DNA of 64,000 nucleotides from Methanocalculus taiwanensis (GTDB lineage: Archaea; Halobacteriota; Methanomicrobia; Methanomicrobiales; Methanocorpusculaceae). The notes beneath the pieces were generated by a model that saw nothing but the letters and a program-made list of their open reading frames with translations, was not told the DNA's origin and did not search any database. Both the position numbers and the translations under genes were made by a program. Positions 27,896-37,524 of this stretch are shown one piece after another (positions within the stretch are counted from its first letter, which is position 1; the number at the start of each line of letters is the position of its first letter). The stretch is from NCBI RefSeq assembly GCF_024372745.1, contig NZ_VOTZ01000008.1, positions 1-64,000 on the forward strand, in the 5' to 3' direction.

Positions 27896-28762
27896 TTAGA
27901 TGTATGGGTTCCGCAGTTCTTTTCCGACTGTGAACTTAGTCTTACGGTCTTCAATGTACTGCTGGTTCTTTGTGATCTTCTCGGTTGCGAGCTTGGTTAC
28001 GAGTTCGATGCCAGGCTTGACAGAGTCAATCGGCTTTGTCTCGAATGCGCCTGCTGCGATCGCCTTTGCCCAGATGTCATCACCGTTTGCTGACCGTACA
28101 AAGACCGTCGACCAGCCGTCGGGGGTTCCGACTGAACCGGTTGAGATGTCAGCTAAGTTTGAGACATAGTCGAGGCAGACGTGGCAGCCTGGCTGCTCGT
28201 ACTTGTGGGTGACCTTCAGCGGGATCTGAACGGTTGCACCGCGCTCGGTGTAGATCCAGAACTTGCCCTTTCCAATGTCGAGCTTGGAGACATTTTCAAG
28301 AGCGGTCGCACCGTGGTCTTCCACGAGCTGGATAATGCTCTGGTAGGGGAAATTCTCCATGCAGAAGATACCGATTGCAAGTGCGATCTTGTCAGGAACA
28401 TCGCGGAGCCCTACAGGATAGAGCTGTCCCTTCCTGAGTGCCTGGATCTGGCAGGGAGTGCCGACGACACCAACCTTGTCAAGTCCATAGCTCCGGGTCA
28501 CCTCTTTGATGAGGGACATGTTCGGGGAGATGGAATAGCGGGTTCCACGTGATGCAAGGAGCTCCTCGCGTGTGGTCGCAACCATCGGTTCGGGCTTGAA
28601 CGGCTCATCGCTTGGACCTGCAACGATCGCACCGTCAATGATACCCGCATCAAGCGCGTATGCAAAGAGCTGGGTTACGATGCCGCCATCCTGAGACCCG
28701 CGGAGGATCTCAGCGTCTGTGCTGCGTGCCGCAATAACCTGTTTGTAGTTACCTAGTACCAT
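27896..28762 (-). CDS. frhB: Coenzyme F420-reducing hydrogenase, beta subunit
   Basis: FrhB binds FAD and F420 and passes electrons from the hydrogenase to F420. The 288-residue protein begins [19 protein letters not shown] and holds [17 protein letters not shown] and [10 protein letters not shown], plus [20 protein letters not shown], the FrhB/FdhB signatures with iron-sulfur cysteines. It is the last gene of frhA-frhD-frhG-frhB, 13 bases after frhG. The length is normal. Confidence 0.95.
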   Translation of the reverse strand: MVLGNYKQVIAARSTDAEILRGSQDGGIVTQLFAYALDAGIIDGAIVAGPSDEPFKPEPMVATTREELLASRGTRYSISPNMSLIKEVTRSYGLDKVGVVGTPCQIQALRKGQLYPVGLRDVPDKIALAIGIFCMENFPYQSIIQLVEDHGATALENVSKLDIGKGKFWIYTERGATVQIPLKVTHKYEQPGCHVCLDYVSNLADISTGSVGTPDGWSTVFVRSANGDDIWAKAIAAGAFETKPIDSVKPGIELVTKLATEKITKNQQYIEDRKTKFTVGKELRNPYI

Positions 28763-28775
28763 TTCTTCTCCCTCC

Positions 28776-29723
28776 TCAGGGCTGCAGAGCAGCGTCTATT
28801 GCATCAATGATGCCCTCATACTGGTTAACCACATCGAAGCTGAAGAAGCTCCGCGGGCACTGTGCATAGCATGCGCCGCATTTGATACAGAGGTCACGCT
28901 CGACCTGGGGCTTTCCATAGACCATTGTGATTGCACGGACCGGGCAGGCTGCTGCACATGAGCCACAGCCCATGCAAAGACCCTGGTTGATCACATTATA
29001 CATGACATCACAACCACAGGCTTCAGTGCCTGCCTTTGCAAGGTTCATCAATGGTGTCAGGTATGCACCCGCAAGTGCCTTCTGCTCGTCGTTTCCTTTC
29101 AGCAGCAGGTATGCCATCACGCAGACATTTCTGATCTGCTGCGGGGTCGGTGCACATCCGGGGATGTAGACATCCACATCGATCAGGTCACCGATTGGCA
29201 GGTATGACTCATGCTGGGGCTGGTTCTGCTGGCCACCACGAGCGAACCGTGTGATGTTTCCATAGCAGGCACAGGCACCGAGCGCGACGACGATCTTCGC
29301 GTTCTTTCTCGTCTCGATGATCTCCTCGACTGCGATGTGATCCTGGATGCAGACAGATCCCTCAACGAGGGCTACATCCATCTCTGGGATATGCCGGACA
29401 TCAGCTAATGTGAGACAATAGACGAGGTCCGCATATTTGTCAAGAATTGTTAACAATCCTTCATAGTTATCTGCAAAGGACACCAGGCACCCGGTACAAC
29501 CGCTCATGTGCACGTGTCCTACAGTAATCTTGTCAGCCACTGGCTTCTCCTCCTTTGGTTCTTTTATGATTGACGCCTTCTTTTCGACAATTACGTCAGC
29601 TGGTTTACCTGCTTCCTTGACAGCGTCTGTCTTTCTGGCAGGTTCAGGCTTCACGTCCTGCTTTTCCCCACCGACGTCATGTTTACCGAATAACAGGGCC
29701 TTCAGGGATTCAAGAATTCCCAT
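28776..29723 (-). CDS. frhG: Coenzyme F420-reducing hydrogenase, gamma (small) subunit with N-terminal extension
   Basis: FrhG carries the iron-sulfur chain between the NiFe site and FrhB. The proximal-cluster motif SGCTGC is at residues 74-79, and two ferredoxin-type motifs are near the end ([12 protein letters not shown] and [12 protein letters not shown]). The first 65 residues before [12 protein letters not shown] are an extension rich in Lys, Glu, Ala and Pro, making 315 residues against about 230-275 in enzymes I know. The extension starts with a short amphipathic stretch ([13 protein letters not shown]). It overlaps frhD by 14 bases. The extension could bind membrane or partner proteins; this is inference. 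Confidence 0.93.
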   Translation of the reverse strand: MGILESLKALLFGKHDVGGEKQDVKPEPARKTDAVKEAGKPADVIVEKKASIIKEPKEEKPVADKITVGHVHMSGCTGCLVSFADNYEGLLTILDKYADLVYCLTLADVRHIPEMDVALVEGSVCIQDHIAVEEIIETRKNAKIVVALGACACYGNITRFARGGQQNQPQHESYLPIGDLIDVDVYIPGCAPTPQQIRNVCVMAYLLLKGNDEQKALAGAYLTPLMNLAKAGTEACGCDVMYNVINQGLCMGCGSCAAACPVRAITMVYGKPQVERDLCIKCGACYAQCPRSFFSFDVVNQYEGIIDAIDAALQP

Positions 29724-30201
29724 TGTTCACCCCAATTTCCTTCAATACAACCTGAATCGTCAGGGGTATAGCATCCTCAACCTCAGTTGAAATGCCTATT
29801 TCAACATCAGGGGCGGGTACGTTCTTTGGCTGGCACCCTATTATCGAAATATCCATCTTGTCCTTAAGATAGGTGAGCGGTTCGGTCAAAGCCCATGAAT
29901 GGGCATCCCGGTAACTGCCCGGCGGCAGATCCTCAACCCGGAGCTTAGTAAGCGTTCCGGGCTCAGCGCCAAAATCGATAATATCGATAATAATAAGCTT
30001 TTTGGTAACTCCGTTATCGAGCATGTTAAAGCAGAAGTAGGGCCCTCCAAGGCCCACATCAACCGCTTTCACATTGTCGGGGAGAGTATGCTCCTTCAAC
30101 CGCTCAACAACTTCGGGTCCATAGCCGTCATCACCAAACAGCATGTTGCCGCAGCCGGCGATGACTATCTCGGGGTACAGCTCGTCCATGAACGCACTCA
30201 C
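29710..30201 (-). CDS. frhD: F420-reducing hydrogenase maturation endopeptidase FrhD
   Basis: This endopeptidase of the HycI/HyaD type clips the C-terminal tail of FrhA after nickel insertion. IAGCGNMLFGDDGYGPEVV at residues 14-32 is the family signature, with the nickel-binding Asp. The 163-residue length is typical. It overlaps frhA by 4 bases and frhG by 14 bases, so it is translated with its substrate. Confidence 0.93.
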   Translation of the reverse strand: MSAFMDELYPEIVIAGCGNMLFGDDGYGPEVVERLKEHTLPDNVKAVDVGLGGPYFCFNMLDNGVTKKLIIIDIIDFGAEPGTLTKLRVEDLPPGSYRDAHSWALTEPLTYLKDKMDISIIGCQPKNVPAPDVEIGISTEVEDAIPLTIQVVLKEIGVNNGNS

Positions 30202-31583
30202 TCGAGGAGTTTCTCTGCTACGAGCCTCTTATCCTCATCGAGGACGATCATGTGGGTCGCACAGGAGACACAGGGGTCATAGGCACGCATGATGACCTCG
30301 GTAAGCTGCCAGGGAGCACCAACGAGTGCACGGCTGCAGGTGGGGAAGTTCCAGGTGGTCGGGACAAGCATCGAGAAGTATTCGACTTTGCCGTTCCTGA
30401 CCTTTGCCAGGTGAACGTCACAACCTCTGGGGGCTTCGTTTGCCGCCCATCCGATGGAGCCGTCACCCTGTGGAATCTCATCTGCAATAACCGGCGCCGA
30501 ACAGTCGAGTGCGTCTGCTGCCTCGATGATCTTATAGAAGCAGTCCATGTACTCCATCTGCCGTGCGATCTGCAGGCCGATTGCACCCTTCTCGTCGTAG
30601 TTCTTGAACTGAACCAGACGGGCACGGGGACCGACCTCGACGGGCTGGCCGTCATAGAGCGGAACACCGGTGCAGGCTTCCATCTGTGGCCAGGCCTTGG
30701 TGCCTGCCTTGGTGGTGCCGCCAACCGGATATGATGGGTCTTCGAGTGTGATCTCTTCCTCGCCCATGTACCAGTCCCATGGCCGGACTTCAGTCCAGCG
30801 CTCGGGGAACCAGCCCGGGATCTCATCAAGTGAGCTGCTGCCGTAGACAGGGTCAGCTGCCATGTAGCCCTGGTTGTGGTATCCGAGATCCTTTGGAATC
30901 GGAATCTCTTTGCCGCCGACTTCTGCCCAGTCACGCTTCTGGTAGTTCCTGAGGATTGCAATCATGAACTCCATGTGTTCACGTGCAAGTGGAAGCCCCA
31001 TCTTTGCGAGATCGAGGACTTTTGCCCTTGCCCGGGGTGTGAGGTTCTTGTACATACCGCCGACACGGGGGTTTGAGGGGTGGATCGCTTCGCCGCCGAC
31101 GATCTCACCTATCGTCTGGCCGACCATACGGAGGGTCTGGATACGCTTTGCAACGCTTCTGACCGGCTCTTCTGGTGTGAAGGGGTTGATCTTTGAGTCT
31201 GTTCCGGGTAAGTACATATCCGGCAGGGTCAGGATGTTATGCAGTGCATGGCTGTGTATCCTGTTTGCACACTGGAGCATCATCCTGAGAAGATATGCAT
31301 CCTCTGGGATCTCACATCCGATCGATGCTTCCATCGCTTCTGTTGCAGCGAGTGTGTGGGCAATCGGACAGATACCACAGACACGTGATGCGATCTTTGG
31401 AACCTGCTCCATCGTCTTACCGATGGCAAGCTTTTCAATACCCCTGACTGGAGTAATGGAGAGCCAGTCTCCCCGCTCGACAATACCGTCATCATTGACT
31501 TTTAAGACGAGCTTGGAATGGCCTTCATGCCTTGTGGTTGGGGAAATTTCTACTACTTTCGACAATGTTATCGCCTCATCCAA
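30198..31583 (-). CDS. frhA: Coenzyme F420-reducing hydrogenase, alpha (NiFe catalytic) subunit
   Basis: FrhA houses the NiFe site that splits H2. The N-terminal ligands are Cys69 and Cys72 in RVCGICP and the C-terminal ligands Cys438 and Cys441 in DPCVSC. Cysteine is used throughout, with no selenocysteine. About 20 residues after the final motif (ATHMIVLDEDKRLVAEKLLE) form the tail that FrhD should remove. It is first in frhADGB, with a TATA box at 31611-31620. The 461-residue length is somewhat more than I expect, but nothing is broken. Confidence 0.95.
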   Translation of the reverse strand: MDEAITLSKVVEISPTTRHEGHSKLVLKVNDDGIVERGDWLSITPVRGIEKLAIGKTMEQVPKIASRVCGICPIAHTLAATEAMEASIGCEIPEDAYLLRMMLQCANRIHSHALHNILTLPDMYLPGTDSKINPFTPEEPVRSVAKRIQTLRMVGQTIGEIVGGEAIHPSNPRVGGMYKNLTPRARAKVLDLAKMGLPLAREHMEFMIAILRNYQKRDWAEVGGKEIPIPKDLGYHNQGYMAADPVYGSSSLDEIPGWFPERWTEVRPWDWYMGEEEITLEDPSYPVGGTTKAGTKAWPQMEACTGVPLYDGQPVEVGPRARLVQFKNYDEKGAIGLQIARQMEYMDCFYKIIEAADALDCSAPVIADEIPQGDGSIGWAANEAPRGCDVHLAKVRNGKVEYFSMLVPTTWNFPTCSRALVGAPWQLTEVIMRAYDPCVSCATHMIVLDEDKRLVAEKLLE

Positions 31584-31610
31584 AATGTGGTGGTCGATCT
31601 GCTATACGTC

Positions 31611-31620
31611 AATATTTATC
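31611..31620 (-). promoter_or_regulatory. TATA-like box of the frhADGB operon
   Basis: Minus-strand GATAAATATT is centred about 32 bases before the frhA ATG, leaving a leader of only a few bases. Confidence 0.55.
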
Positions 31621-31665
31621 CTGTGCGGTTAATGACACGTACCAAAGTACGCTAAAGTGAATTAG

Positions 31666-31677
31666 AACGATATCGTT
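31666..31677. promoter_or_regulatory. 12-base palindrome upstream of frhA (possible operator)
   Basis: AACGATATCGTT is perfectly self-complementary and lies about 50 bases upstream of the frhA TATA box. A second inverted repeat, GTACCAAAGTAC, is at 31639-31650. Both are plausible regulator sites for the hydrogenase operon; no regulator is identified. Confidence 0.3.
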
Positions 31678-32000
31678 AATTATAGTTTGTGATAGTACCC
31701 TTCAATCAAGGTTATCATCACATTCAAAAATATTAATTGGTATTACGAAATTAGATATTTTTAATATTATCGGGAGCCACACACAAATAACAGCATTATT
31801 TCTTCTTTTTGGTCAAAAAGTGCCTATGCGCTTTGTTTGGGGCATAAGAACGTAATATTACCCTTTTCAAGGAAAACAGCACCATATAATAGGGTAGTGG
31901 ATTACCTTTTAATATAAGGCCAAAGAGTATTTAAATAATATATGTATCCCGTTTGCATTTTTTTATGAGGGGTGCCCCTATTCCCGGCATAGTATCAGGC
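31678..32000. other. AT-rich gene-free region between frhA and mptA
   Basis: No ORF above about 20 codons with a ribosome site is visible. The stretch is far more AT-rich than its surroundings and contains several TATA-like runs (for example TATTTAAATAATATATG at 31928-31944, followed by a T-run and a GGGGTGCCCC hairpin at 31969-31978). A small RNA is conceivable but unsupported. Confidence 0.35.
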
Positions 32001-32031
32001 AAAAAGACGGGGTGGGGATCCAGACCCCCCC
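32001..32031 (-). terminator. Hairpin plus U-tract after mptA
   Basis: On the minus strand a G7 run and a C4-A-C4 run form a strong GC hairpin around TCTGGA, followed by GTCTTTTTG. It sits 15 bases beyond the mptA stop and looks like an intrinsic-type terminator, unusually strong for an archaeon. Confidence 0.5.
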
Positions 32032-32045
32032 ATACAAGCATTTAA

Positions 32046-32981
32046 TTATTCGTAGTTTAATTCTGCATAGAGTTCGGCAAGTGTTGCATGCCGTTCTGCA
32101 TATGCATCATGCTGGTGGATACTCTCCTCATTTGTCTGGCGGATGGTGATATAGGCATCACCAGGCAGATGCCCGAAGGCTCCGACGACCTTCTTTGCCA
32201 TCTCGCGAACACAGTCCTCGACAAATCTCGGATTTTTGTGGGCTTCCATAACCACATAGCTCTCGTCGCCCCGTTTGAGGAGCTCATAGATCTTTCCACT
32301 CATGGATTCCTTTAAGACATTGATCACATCTTCAAGCGGCACATGCTGATCGTCATCGGTCTCAATGCAGAGGAAACCCTTGCCTCGCTGGTTATGGGTT
32401 GCCATCGGTACCTCGTCAAAGAAGGTCTCAATCTTACCCTTATCCACATCAAGTGACTCAAGTACCATCATAGCATGATCCTTCATGATATTCTGGGCAC
32501 AGGGGCAGGCGGTCATGCCGGTAACCTCGGCACCGATACTCTTCCTGATGATCGGCTCCCGGCTCGTCCGCTGGGCAATGGCACGTGCATGTACTGTTAC
32601 CACCTCATGGCATTGTGTCTGGGTGACCGGGGTCTCCCTCTTCACCATGTACGCACTTTCCATCCGAACCTCGGTTCTCTCGGCATATTCATGGCGGTCG
32701 AGGAGTTTCCGTGCAACCCTGCTACAGACCTCCTCAATCTCCCCTACTTCGCCACCGATGGCTTCCTGAAGCACATCATCGATCACTTCAAAGTTCCTTG
32801 AGAGATTTGCACCCTTCAGTGAACCGGGGAGATCGACAAAGATATCAAATTTTGATATGAAGATCGCCGGGCGTTTACCGACACGTGCTACTTCCACAAG
32901 TTTTCGTACATTCCTGACACCCACCCGGCTCAGGTTGATCCGGATATCGGGGATAGTGGACTGAATATCTGACAGTTCCAT
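32046..32981 (-). CDS. mptA: GTP cyclohydrolase IV (MptA)
   Basis: MptA opens GTP to the 7,8-dihydroneopterin cyclic phosphate, the first step towards methanopterin, the one-carbon carrier of methanogenesis. The 311-residue protein belongs to the FolE2/MptA (COG1469) family: SRVGVRNVRKLVEV, a TQCHEVVTVHARA segment, GMTACPCAQ with the metal-binding Cys, and MATHNQRGKGFL. It is divergent from ilvC over a 123-base promoter region and followed by a strong hairpin. The length is normal. Confidence 0.93.
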   Translation of the reverse strand: MELSDIQSTIPDIRINLSRVGVRNVRKLVEVARVGKRPAIFISKFDIFVDLPGSLKGANLSRNFEVIDDVLQEAIGGEVGEIEEVCSRVARKLLDRHEYAERTEVRMESAYMVKRETPVTQTQCHEVVTVHARAIAQRTSREPIIRKSIGAEVTGMTACPCAQNIMKDHAMMVLESLDVDKGKIETFFDEVPMATHNQRGKGFLCIETDDDQHVPLEDVINVLKESMSGKIYELLKRGDESYVVMEAHKNPRFVEDCVREMAKKVVGAFGHLPGDAYITIRQTNEESIHQHDAYAERHATLAELYAELNYE

Positions 32982-33025
32982 GCGAAAAAACCTCTATTAT
33001 CATATCTTCTTCACAGAAGATCAGG

Positions 33026-33070
33026 CTATAAAAGTACAGTCAGGTATGACCCTCTGTATAATATATTTAT
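33026..33070. promoter_or_regulatory. Divergent promoter region for mptA and ilvC
   Basis: Minus-strand CTTTTATAG at 33026-33034 fits mptA (ATG about 50 bases on). Plus-strand TATAATATATTTAT at 33057-33070 fits ilvC (ATG at 33105). Confidence 0.5.
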
Positions 33071-33104
33071 GTAGGCTCGCACCGCATTACGTAGTGGTAT
33101 AGCT

Positions 33105-34097
33105 ATGGTCCAGAAGTACTATGACGCAGACGCCGATCTCTCTCATTTAAAAGGAAAGACGATCGCCGTGATCGGCTACGGCTCACAGGGCCGCGGCCAG
33201 GCTTTGAATCTTCGTGACAGCGGACTCGATGTTATCATCGGCCTCCGCCCCGGCAAGAGCTGGGATGAGGCGAAGAAAGACGGCTTTTCCGTCCTCGCAG
33301 TTGCTGAGGCGGTAAAGAAGGCAGATCTGGTCCAGATTCTCCTCCCTGACGAGAGCCAGGCGGCTGTCTTCAGGTCAGAGATTGCACAGAATCTCAGGAA
33401 GGATGCATCCCTTGTCTTTTCACATGGATTCAATATCCACTTCGGGCAGATTGTCCCGCCGGAGACGGTAAATGTCTTCATGGTCGCCCCGAAAGGGCCC
33501 GGATTCATGGTCCGGAGAACCTACACCGAGGGCATGGGCGTCCCCGCACTGATCGCGGTGTACCAGGATGTCTCAGGCAATGCCCGCGCACTGGCGCTTG
33601 CCTATGCAAAAGGTATCGGCGCCACCCGTGCAATGGTGCTTGAGACGACATTCCGCGAGGAGACCGAGACCGATCTCTTTGGAGAACAGGCAGTACTCTG
33701 CGGCGGTATCACCTCGCTGATCAGGGCCGGGTACGAGACCCTCGTCGATGCAGGATACAGCCCCGAGATGGCGTACCTTGAGGTGCTCCATGAGACGAAA
33801 CTGATCATCGATCTCATCTATGAGGGCGGATTTACCAAGATGCGCAAGTACATCAGTAACACCGCCCAGTACGGGGATATCACCCGCGGACCCCGTGTCA
33901 TTGGGCCCGAGAGCAGGATGGAGATGGAAGAGATTCTTTCCGAGATCCAGAACGGCACCTTTGCCAAAGAGTGGATCCTTGAGAACATGGTGGGCAGGCC
34001 CGTCTTCAATGCACTCACCCGTGCCGATGAAGAGCACGAGATCGAGCTTGTCGGCGCAGAACTGAGAAAGGATATGCCCCAGTTTAAGAATCTTTAA
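33105..34097 (+). CDS. ilvC: Ketol-acid reductoisomerase
   Basis: IlvC converts acetolactate to dihydroxyisovalerate (and the isoleucine analogue) using NADPH. The nucleotide-binding motif is [17 protein letters not shown] near residues 24-40. The catalytic region includes [15 protein letters not shown] and later [10 protein letters not shown], with metal-binding acids in the knotted C-terminal domain. Here 330 residues, the short class I form. No other branched-chain amino acid genes are adjacent. Confidence 0.95.
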   Translation: MVQKYYDADADLSHLKGKTIAVIGYGSQGRGQALNLRDSGLDVIIGLRPGKSWDEAKKDGFSVLAVAEAVKKADLVQILLPDESQAAVFRSEIAQNLRKDASLVFSHGFNIHFGQIVPPETVNVFMVAPKGPGFMVRRTYTEGMGVPALIAVYQDVSGNARALALAYAKGIGATRAMVLETTFREETETDLFGEQAVLCGGITSLIRAGYETLVDAGYSPEMAYLEVLHETKLIIDLIYEGGFTKMRKYISNTAQYGDITRGPRVIGPESRMEMEEILSEIQNGTFAKEWILENMVGRPVFNALTRADEEHEIELVGAELRKDMPQFKNL

Positions 34098-34143
34098 TCT
34101 TTTTTCATATTTTTATATAGTACCAGATCTCATAGCGCACAGT

Positions 34144-34632
34144 ATGAAGATCCTCTGCATCTATCATAGCGAGACCGGCAACACACATTCTGTGATGGAG
34201 GAGATCTCCAGAGCAACAGGGGCAGAAATGCTCAGGGTTCGTGATCGTGCCGGATACGGGAAGGTGACGATGTATATCAGGGGTATCCCCCGTGCCCTGA
34301 GGGGAACCCATGCCGCAATCGAGCCGGATGCAATCGATCTGTCCGGCTATGACCTCGTCATCCTCGGATCCCCCGTCTGGGCATCCCGCCCGACACCTGC
34401 AGCAAACGCAATGATACAGGCGCTGAAGAACTGTTTAGGAAAGAAGGCTCTGCTCGTCTGCACCTCCGGAGGTGGGCCGGGTGAGACGCTCACGCTCATG
34501 GAGAACCATGCAAAGGAACGCGGAATGGAAGTCGCTGGCAGTTTCCATGTTCGCTTTTCAATGAGGGGCGACAGAAATCAAGAAGAGATGGCCGCCCTTA
34601 TACAGGCGGTCACCAAATTGGCGGAAGCCTAA
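34144..34632 (+). CDS. Flavodoxin-family protein
   Basis: The 162-residue protein starts with the FMN-binding pattern YHSETGNTHSVMEEI (residues 7-21) and holds VILGSPVWASRPTP and CTSGGGPGETL, typical of flavodoxin/NADPH-dependent reductase folds. The electron partner is unknown. A TATA-like TTTTTATATAG about 30 bases upstream suggests its own promoter and nearly no leader. Its stop overlaps the end of purL on the other strand. Confidence 0.85.
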   Translation: MKILCIYHSETGNTHSVMEEISRATGAEMLRVRDRAGYGKVTMYIRGIPRALRGTHAAIEPDAIDLSGYDLVILGSPVWASRPTPAANAMIQALKNCLGKKALLVCTSGGGPGETLTLMENHAKERGMEVAGSFHVRFSMRGDRNQEEMAALIQAVTKLAEA

Positions 34633-36704
34633 TCGATCCGCATCAGATCCGTGATGGTACGCGATGCCTCCCGCAGGTCGGCTGGCGTGAGGACGACCTC
34701 CTCATCACCTGATCTGATCCGAAGTGCATCGCCGCCGACGGTTCCAAGCACTGTATGCGGGATGCCTTTTAAGATGGAGCGATCATCAACTACCACCAGG
34801 AACCGGGCATAGGATTCCGAGAAGAGAGCTACAACCGGATCACCCTCTATTGATACCGACGAGCGGGGGGCGATCTTTGCGAGTGCGGTAAGAAGCCCGC
34901 CACGGGAGAGATCGGTTACTGCAGCAAGCCCACCGTTCCTGACGAGATCCCGGACTGTTTGGACCGTTTCTACACTACCTACAGCAGGAGCTGGGCCACC
35001 GCATCCGGTGACACAATCCAGGATTGATCCACCGAGATCGGGCTCAGTTCTTCCAATTAACGCAAGGGTTGCACCCTCCTGTGGCGGGGCGAAGGTCCGG
35101 AGATCGCCCTTCCCGATCACACCGAGCATCGGTGTGGGCTTGATCCGGGTTTCAAATTCATCACTCTCATTATAGAGGGAGACGTTCCCCCCGACGATCG
35201 GGACATTCAGGCGGCGGCACATCTCTCCCATACCCAGAATCGACTCTTCAATCTGCCAGGCAATCTCCGGGTGAACCGGGCTTGCAAAGTTTAAGCAGTC
35301 AACAATACAGAGCGGATCGGCTCCATAGCAGGCGAGGTTTGAGGCATTCTCAAGAACGGCATTCGCTGTCCCTTCGCGTGGACGAAGATAGATATGCCGC
35401 GGATTGCAGCCGCAGGTGAAGTGGAGGGCAAGCCCGTCAAGCCGGAGCACCCCCGCATCGGGACCGAGGGAGACAGTCCTGAGCTGGACATCATGATCAT
35501 ACTGGGAGAAGACCCAGTCCTTTGCCGCACATTCGGGGTGGGAGAGCACTTTTTTGCAAAGGGTGCGGATATCCTCCTCAGGGCGGCGGAAAGGTTCTTC
35601 TGCACTGTATGGCTTCGTTTCCCAGCGGCAGGCGGGAGTCCCGCCGACGAGGAGATCAATCGGGAGATCGCAGACGATCTTTTCATTGAACTCAACGATA
35701 TACCTGGGCTCTGCTATAACCTCTCCGACATCGGCCCATGAGAGATCGTATTTCTCTGCGATTGCCCCGATTGCTGCCAGATCTTCTGGTGCAACCTCGG
35801 CGAGCATCCGCTCCTGCGATTCAGCGAGCATGATCTCGATCTCATTCATCCCTGTTTCACGGAGAGGGACGCGATCCGCAATGATCCGGGCGCCAAATGT
35901 ACTGGACATCTCGCTTGATGCACCTGCAAATCCGGCTGCGCCGAGATCGCGGCAGGCAAGCACTTTACCGGTTGCGCACATCTCCATCGTTGCCTCGATG
36001 AGGAGTTTCTCGGTATAGGGATCACCGACCTGCACGCTCGGGCGATCCTCGGCTTCAGAATCCTCGCTGAGATCACGCGATGCAAAGGATGCCCCTCCAA
36101 GGCCGTCGCGGCCGGTTCGGGAGCCATAGAGGACGAGACGGTTGCCAGGTTTTTGTACCCTGCCGGTGATGACAGAATCCGGATCAACGACACCAACAGC
36201 GACAACATTGACGAGCGGATTGCCCTGGTAACTTTCGTCAAAGATGAGATCGCCCCTGACAACGGGCACCCCGATACAGTTTCCATAATCCCCGATGCCA
36301 GAGACGACATGCTCAAAGAGGTGCCTCGTCTTCTCAGAATCGAGAGTTCCGAAACAGAGGGGATCCATCAGGGCAATAGGGCGGGCGCCCATCGAGATGA
36401 TATCCCTGACAATCCCCCCGACACCGGTTGCAGCACCGTCATAGGGATCGACATAGCTTGGATGATTATGGCTCTCCATCCCGATTGCCAGAGCAGTTGT
36501 ATCAGTAAACCGGACGATTGCAGCATCATCTCCCGGCCCGATGACGACATTCTCCCCATCAGTCGGGAGGGTCCTCAGGAGGGCTTTTGTCGAGCGATAG
36601 CTACAGTGTTCACTCCAGAGGTTCTCAAAAGCGACCGCCTCAAGGGGGGTGATATCCCGCCCGAGGCGTGAGCGGATGATCGTGAGATCTTCGGCGGACA
36701 GCAT
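34629..36704 (-). CDS. purL: Phosphoribosylformylglycinamidine synthase, PurL subunit
   Basis: PurL converts FGAR to FGAM in purine synthesis, using ammonia from PurQ. The 691-residue small-type PurL has SEHCSYRSTKALLRTLPT near the N-terminus, GMESHNHPSYVDPYDGAATGVGG with the catalytic His, and RDLGAAGFAGASSEM. A C-terminal glutaminase domain is absent, so separate PurQ and PurS are needed, and they are not in the window. It is divergent from aIF2-beta. Confidence 0.95.
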   Translation of the reverse strand: MLSAEDLTIIRSRLGRDITPLEAVAFENLWSEHCSYRSTKALLRTLPTDGENVVIGPGDDAAIVRFTDTTALAIGMESHNHPSYVDPYDGAATGVGGIVRDIISMGARPIALMDPLCFGTLDSEKTRHLFEHVVSGIGDYGNCIGVPVVRGDLIFDESYQGNPLVNVVAVGVVDPDSVITGRVQKPGNRLVLYGSRTGRDGLGGASFASRDLSEDSEAEDRPSVQVGDPYTEKLLIEATMEMCATGKVLACRDLGAAGFAGASSEMSSTFGARIIADRVPLRETGMNEIEIMLAESQERMLAEVAPEDLAAIGAIAEKYDLSWADVGEVIAEPRYIVEFNEKIVCDLPIDLLVGGTPACRWETKPYSAEEPFRRPEEDIRTLCKKVLSHPECAAKDWVFSQYDHDVQLRTVSLGPDAGVLRLDGLALHFTCGCNPRHIYLRPREGTANAVLENASNLACYGADPLCIVDCLNFASPVHPEIAWQIEESILGMGEMCRRLNVPIVGGNVSLYNESDEFETRIKPTPMLGVIGKGDLRTFAPPQEGATLALIGRTEPDLGGSILDCVTGCGGPAPAVGSVETVQTVRDLVRNGGLAAVTDLSRGGLLTALAKIAPRSSVSIEGDPVVALFSESYARFLVVVDDRSILKGIPHTVLGTVGGDALRIRSGDEEVVLTPADLREASRTITDLMRID

Positions 36705-36793
36705 TCCATAGAGGTCATCTTAGGAGGAGAAATAAGGATCTCTCTCCTGGCCCATACTACACTTTTTAGCACTATGACCACCATATACTCTGC

Positions 36794-37405
36794 ATGGTCG
36801 ATAGTTACGAGGAACTGCTGAAGAAGGCATATACCGGTATCAGCGAGCCGACAGATACGGGAGAGCGGTTCGTCGTGCCGCCGGTCAAGTCTTACCCTGA
36901 AGGAAAGACGACGATCCTTGAGAATTTCATGGAGATTGCCGGGACACTGAACCGGGAGTCCGATCACCTGATGAAGTTCATGCTCGGCGAGCTCGGGACT
37001 GCGGGAAAGATCGATGGAAACCGTGCAATCTTCAATGGAAAGTTCGAGACCGATGTCCTTGAGGCGATCGTGAAGAACTATATCGATGATTATGTCATCT
37101 GCTCGGAATGCGGGCGGCCCGACACACGGCTTGTCAAGGACGACCGAATCCAGATGCTCAGGTGCGATGCCTGCGGCAGCCACCGCCCGGTGAGGAAGCG
37201 GCGTGCCCGGACAGAAGTAAAAGGAACCAGCCTCGAAGAGGGCATGGAAGTTGACGTGGAGATCGAATCTGTCAGCAGGCGTGGAGACGGTGTTGCAAAG
37301 GTTGGAAAATATATCCTCTACGTCACCGGCGGAAAACCCGGACAGAAGATAAAAGTCAAGATCACAAAAATATCAGGCCAGGTTGCATTCACCCAGCGGG
37401 TGTGA
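36794..37405 (+). CDS. Translation initiation factor aIF2 subunit beta with C-terminal TRAM domain
   Basis: aIF2-beta helps bring Met-tRNAi to the small ribosomal subunit. The N-terminal and middle regions end in a zinc finger (CSECGRPDTRL and LRCDACGSHRPV, about residues 101-136). From about residue 145 a TRAM RNA-binding domain follows (GMEVDVEIESVSRRGDGVAKVGKYILYV, then GKPGQKIKVKI). Most aIF2-beta proteins end after the zinc finger, at about 135-140 residues; this one has 203. The fusion occurs in some methanogens and may strengthen RNA contact. Confidence 0.93.
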   Translation: MVDSYEELLKKAYTGISEPTDTGERFVVPPVKSYPEGKTTILENFMEIAGTLNRESDHLMKFMLGELGTAGKIDGNRAIFNGKFETDVLEAIVKNYIDDYVICSECGRPDTRLVKDDRIQMLRCDACGSHRPVRKRRARTEVKGTSLEEGMEVDVEIESVSRRGDGVAKVGKYILYVTGGKPGQKIKVKITKISGQVAFTQRV

Positions 37406-37524
37406 GTGCACCTTTTGTTTTTTTTAATAGCGAAAAGAGTGTGCCTGTACGGGATGCAGATGATGTCCCGGAAGCATCAGGCACCCCTGATATTGTATTG
37501 GAGTGTTCTCCTGAAAAACCCGAC

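Noticed and set aside
30964-31632. Long frame of 222 codons opposite frhA
   Set aside because: It is the antisense shadow of a strongly conserved hydrogenase gene; no ribosome site and no family features.
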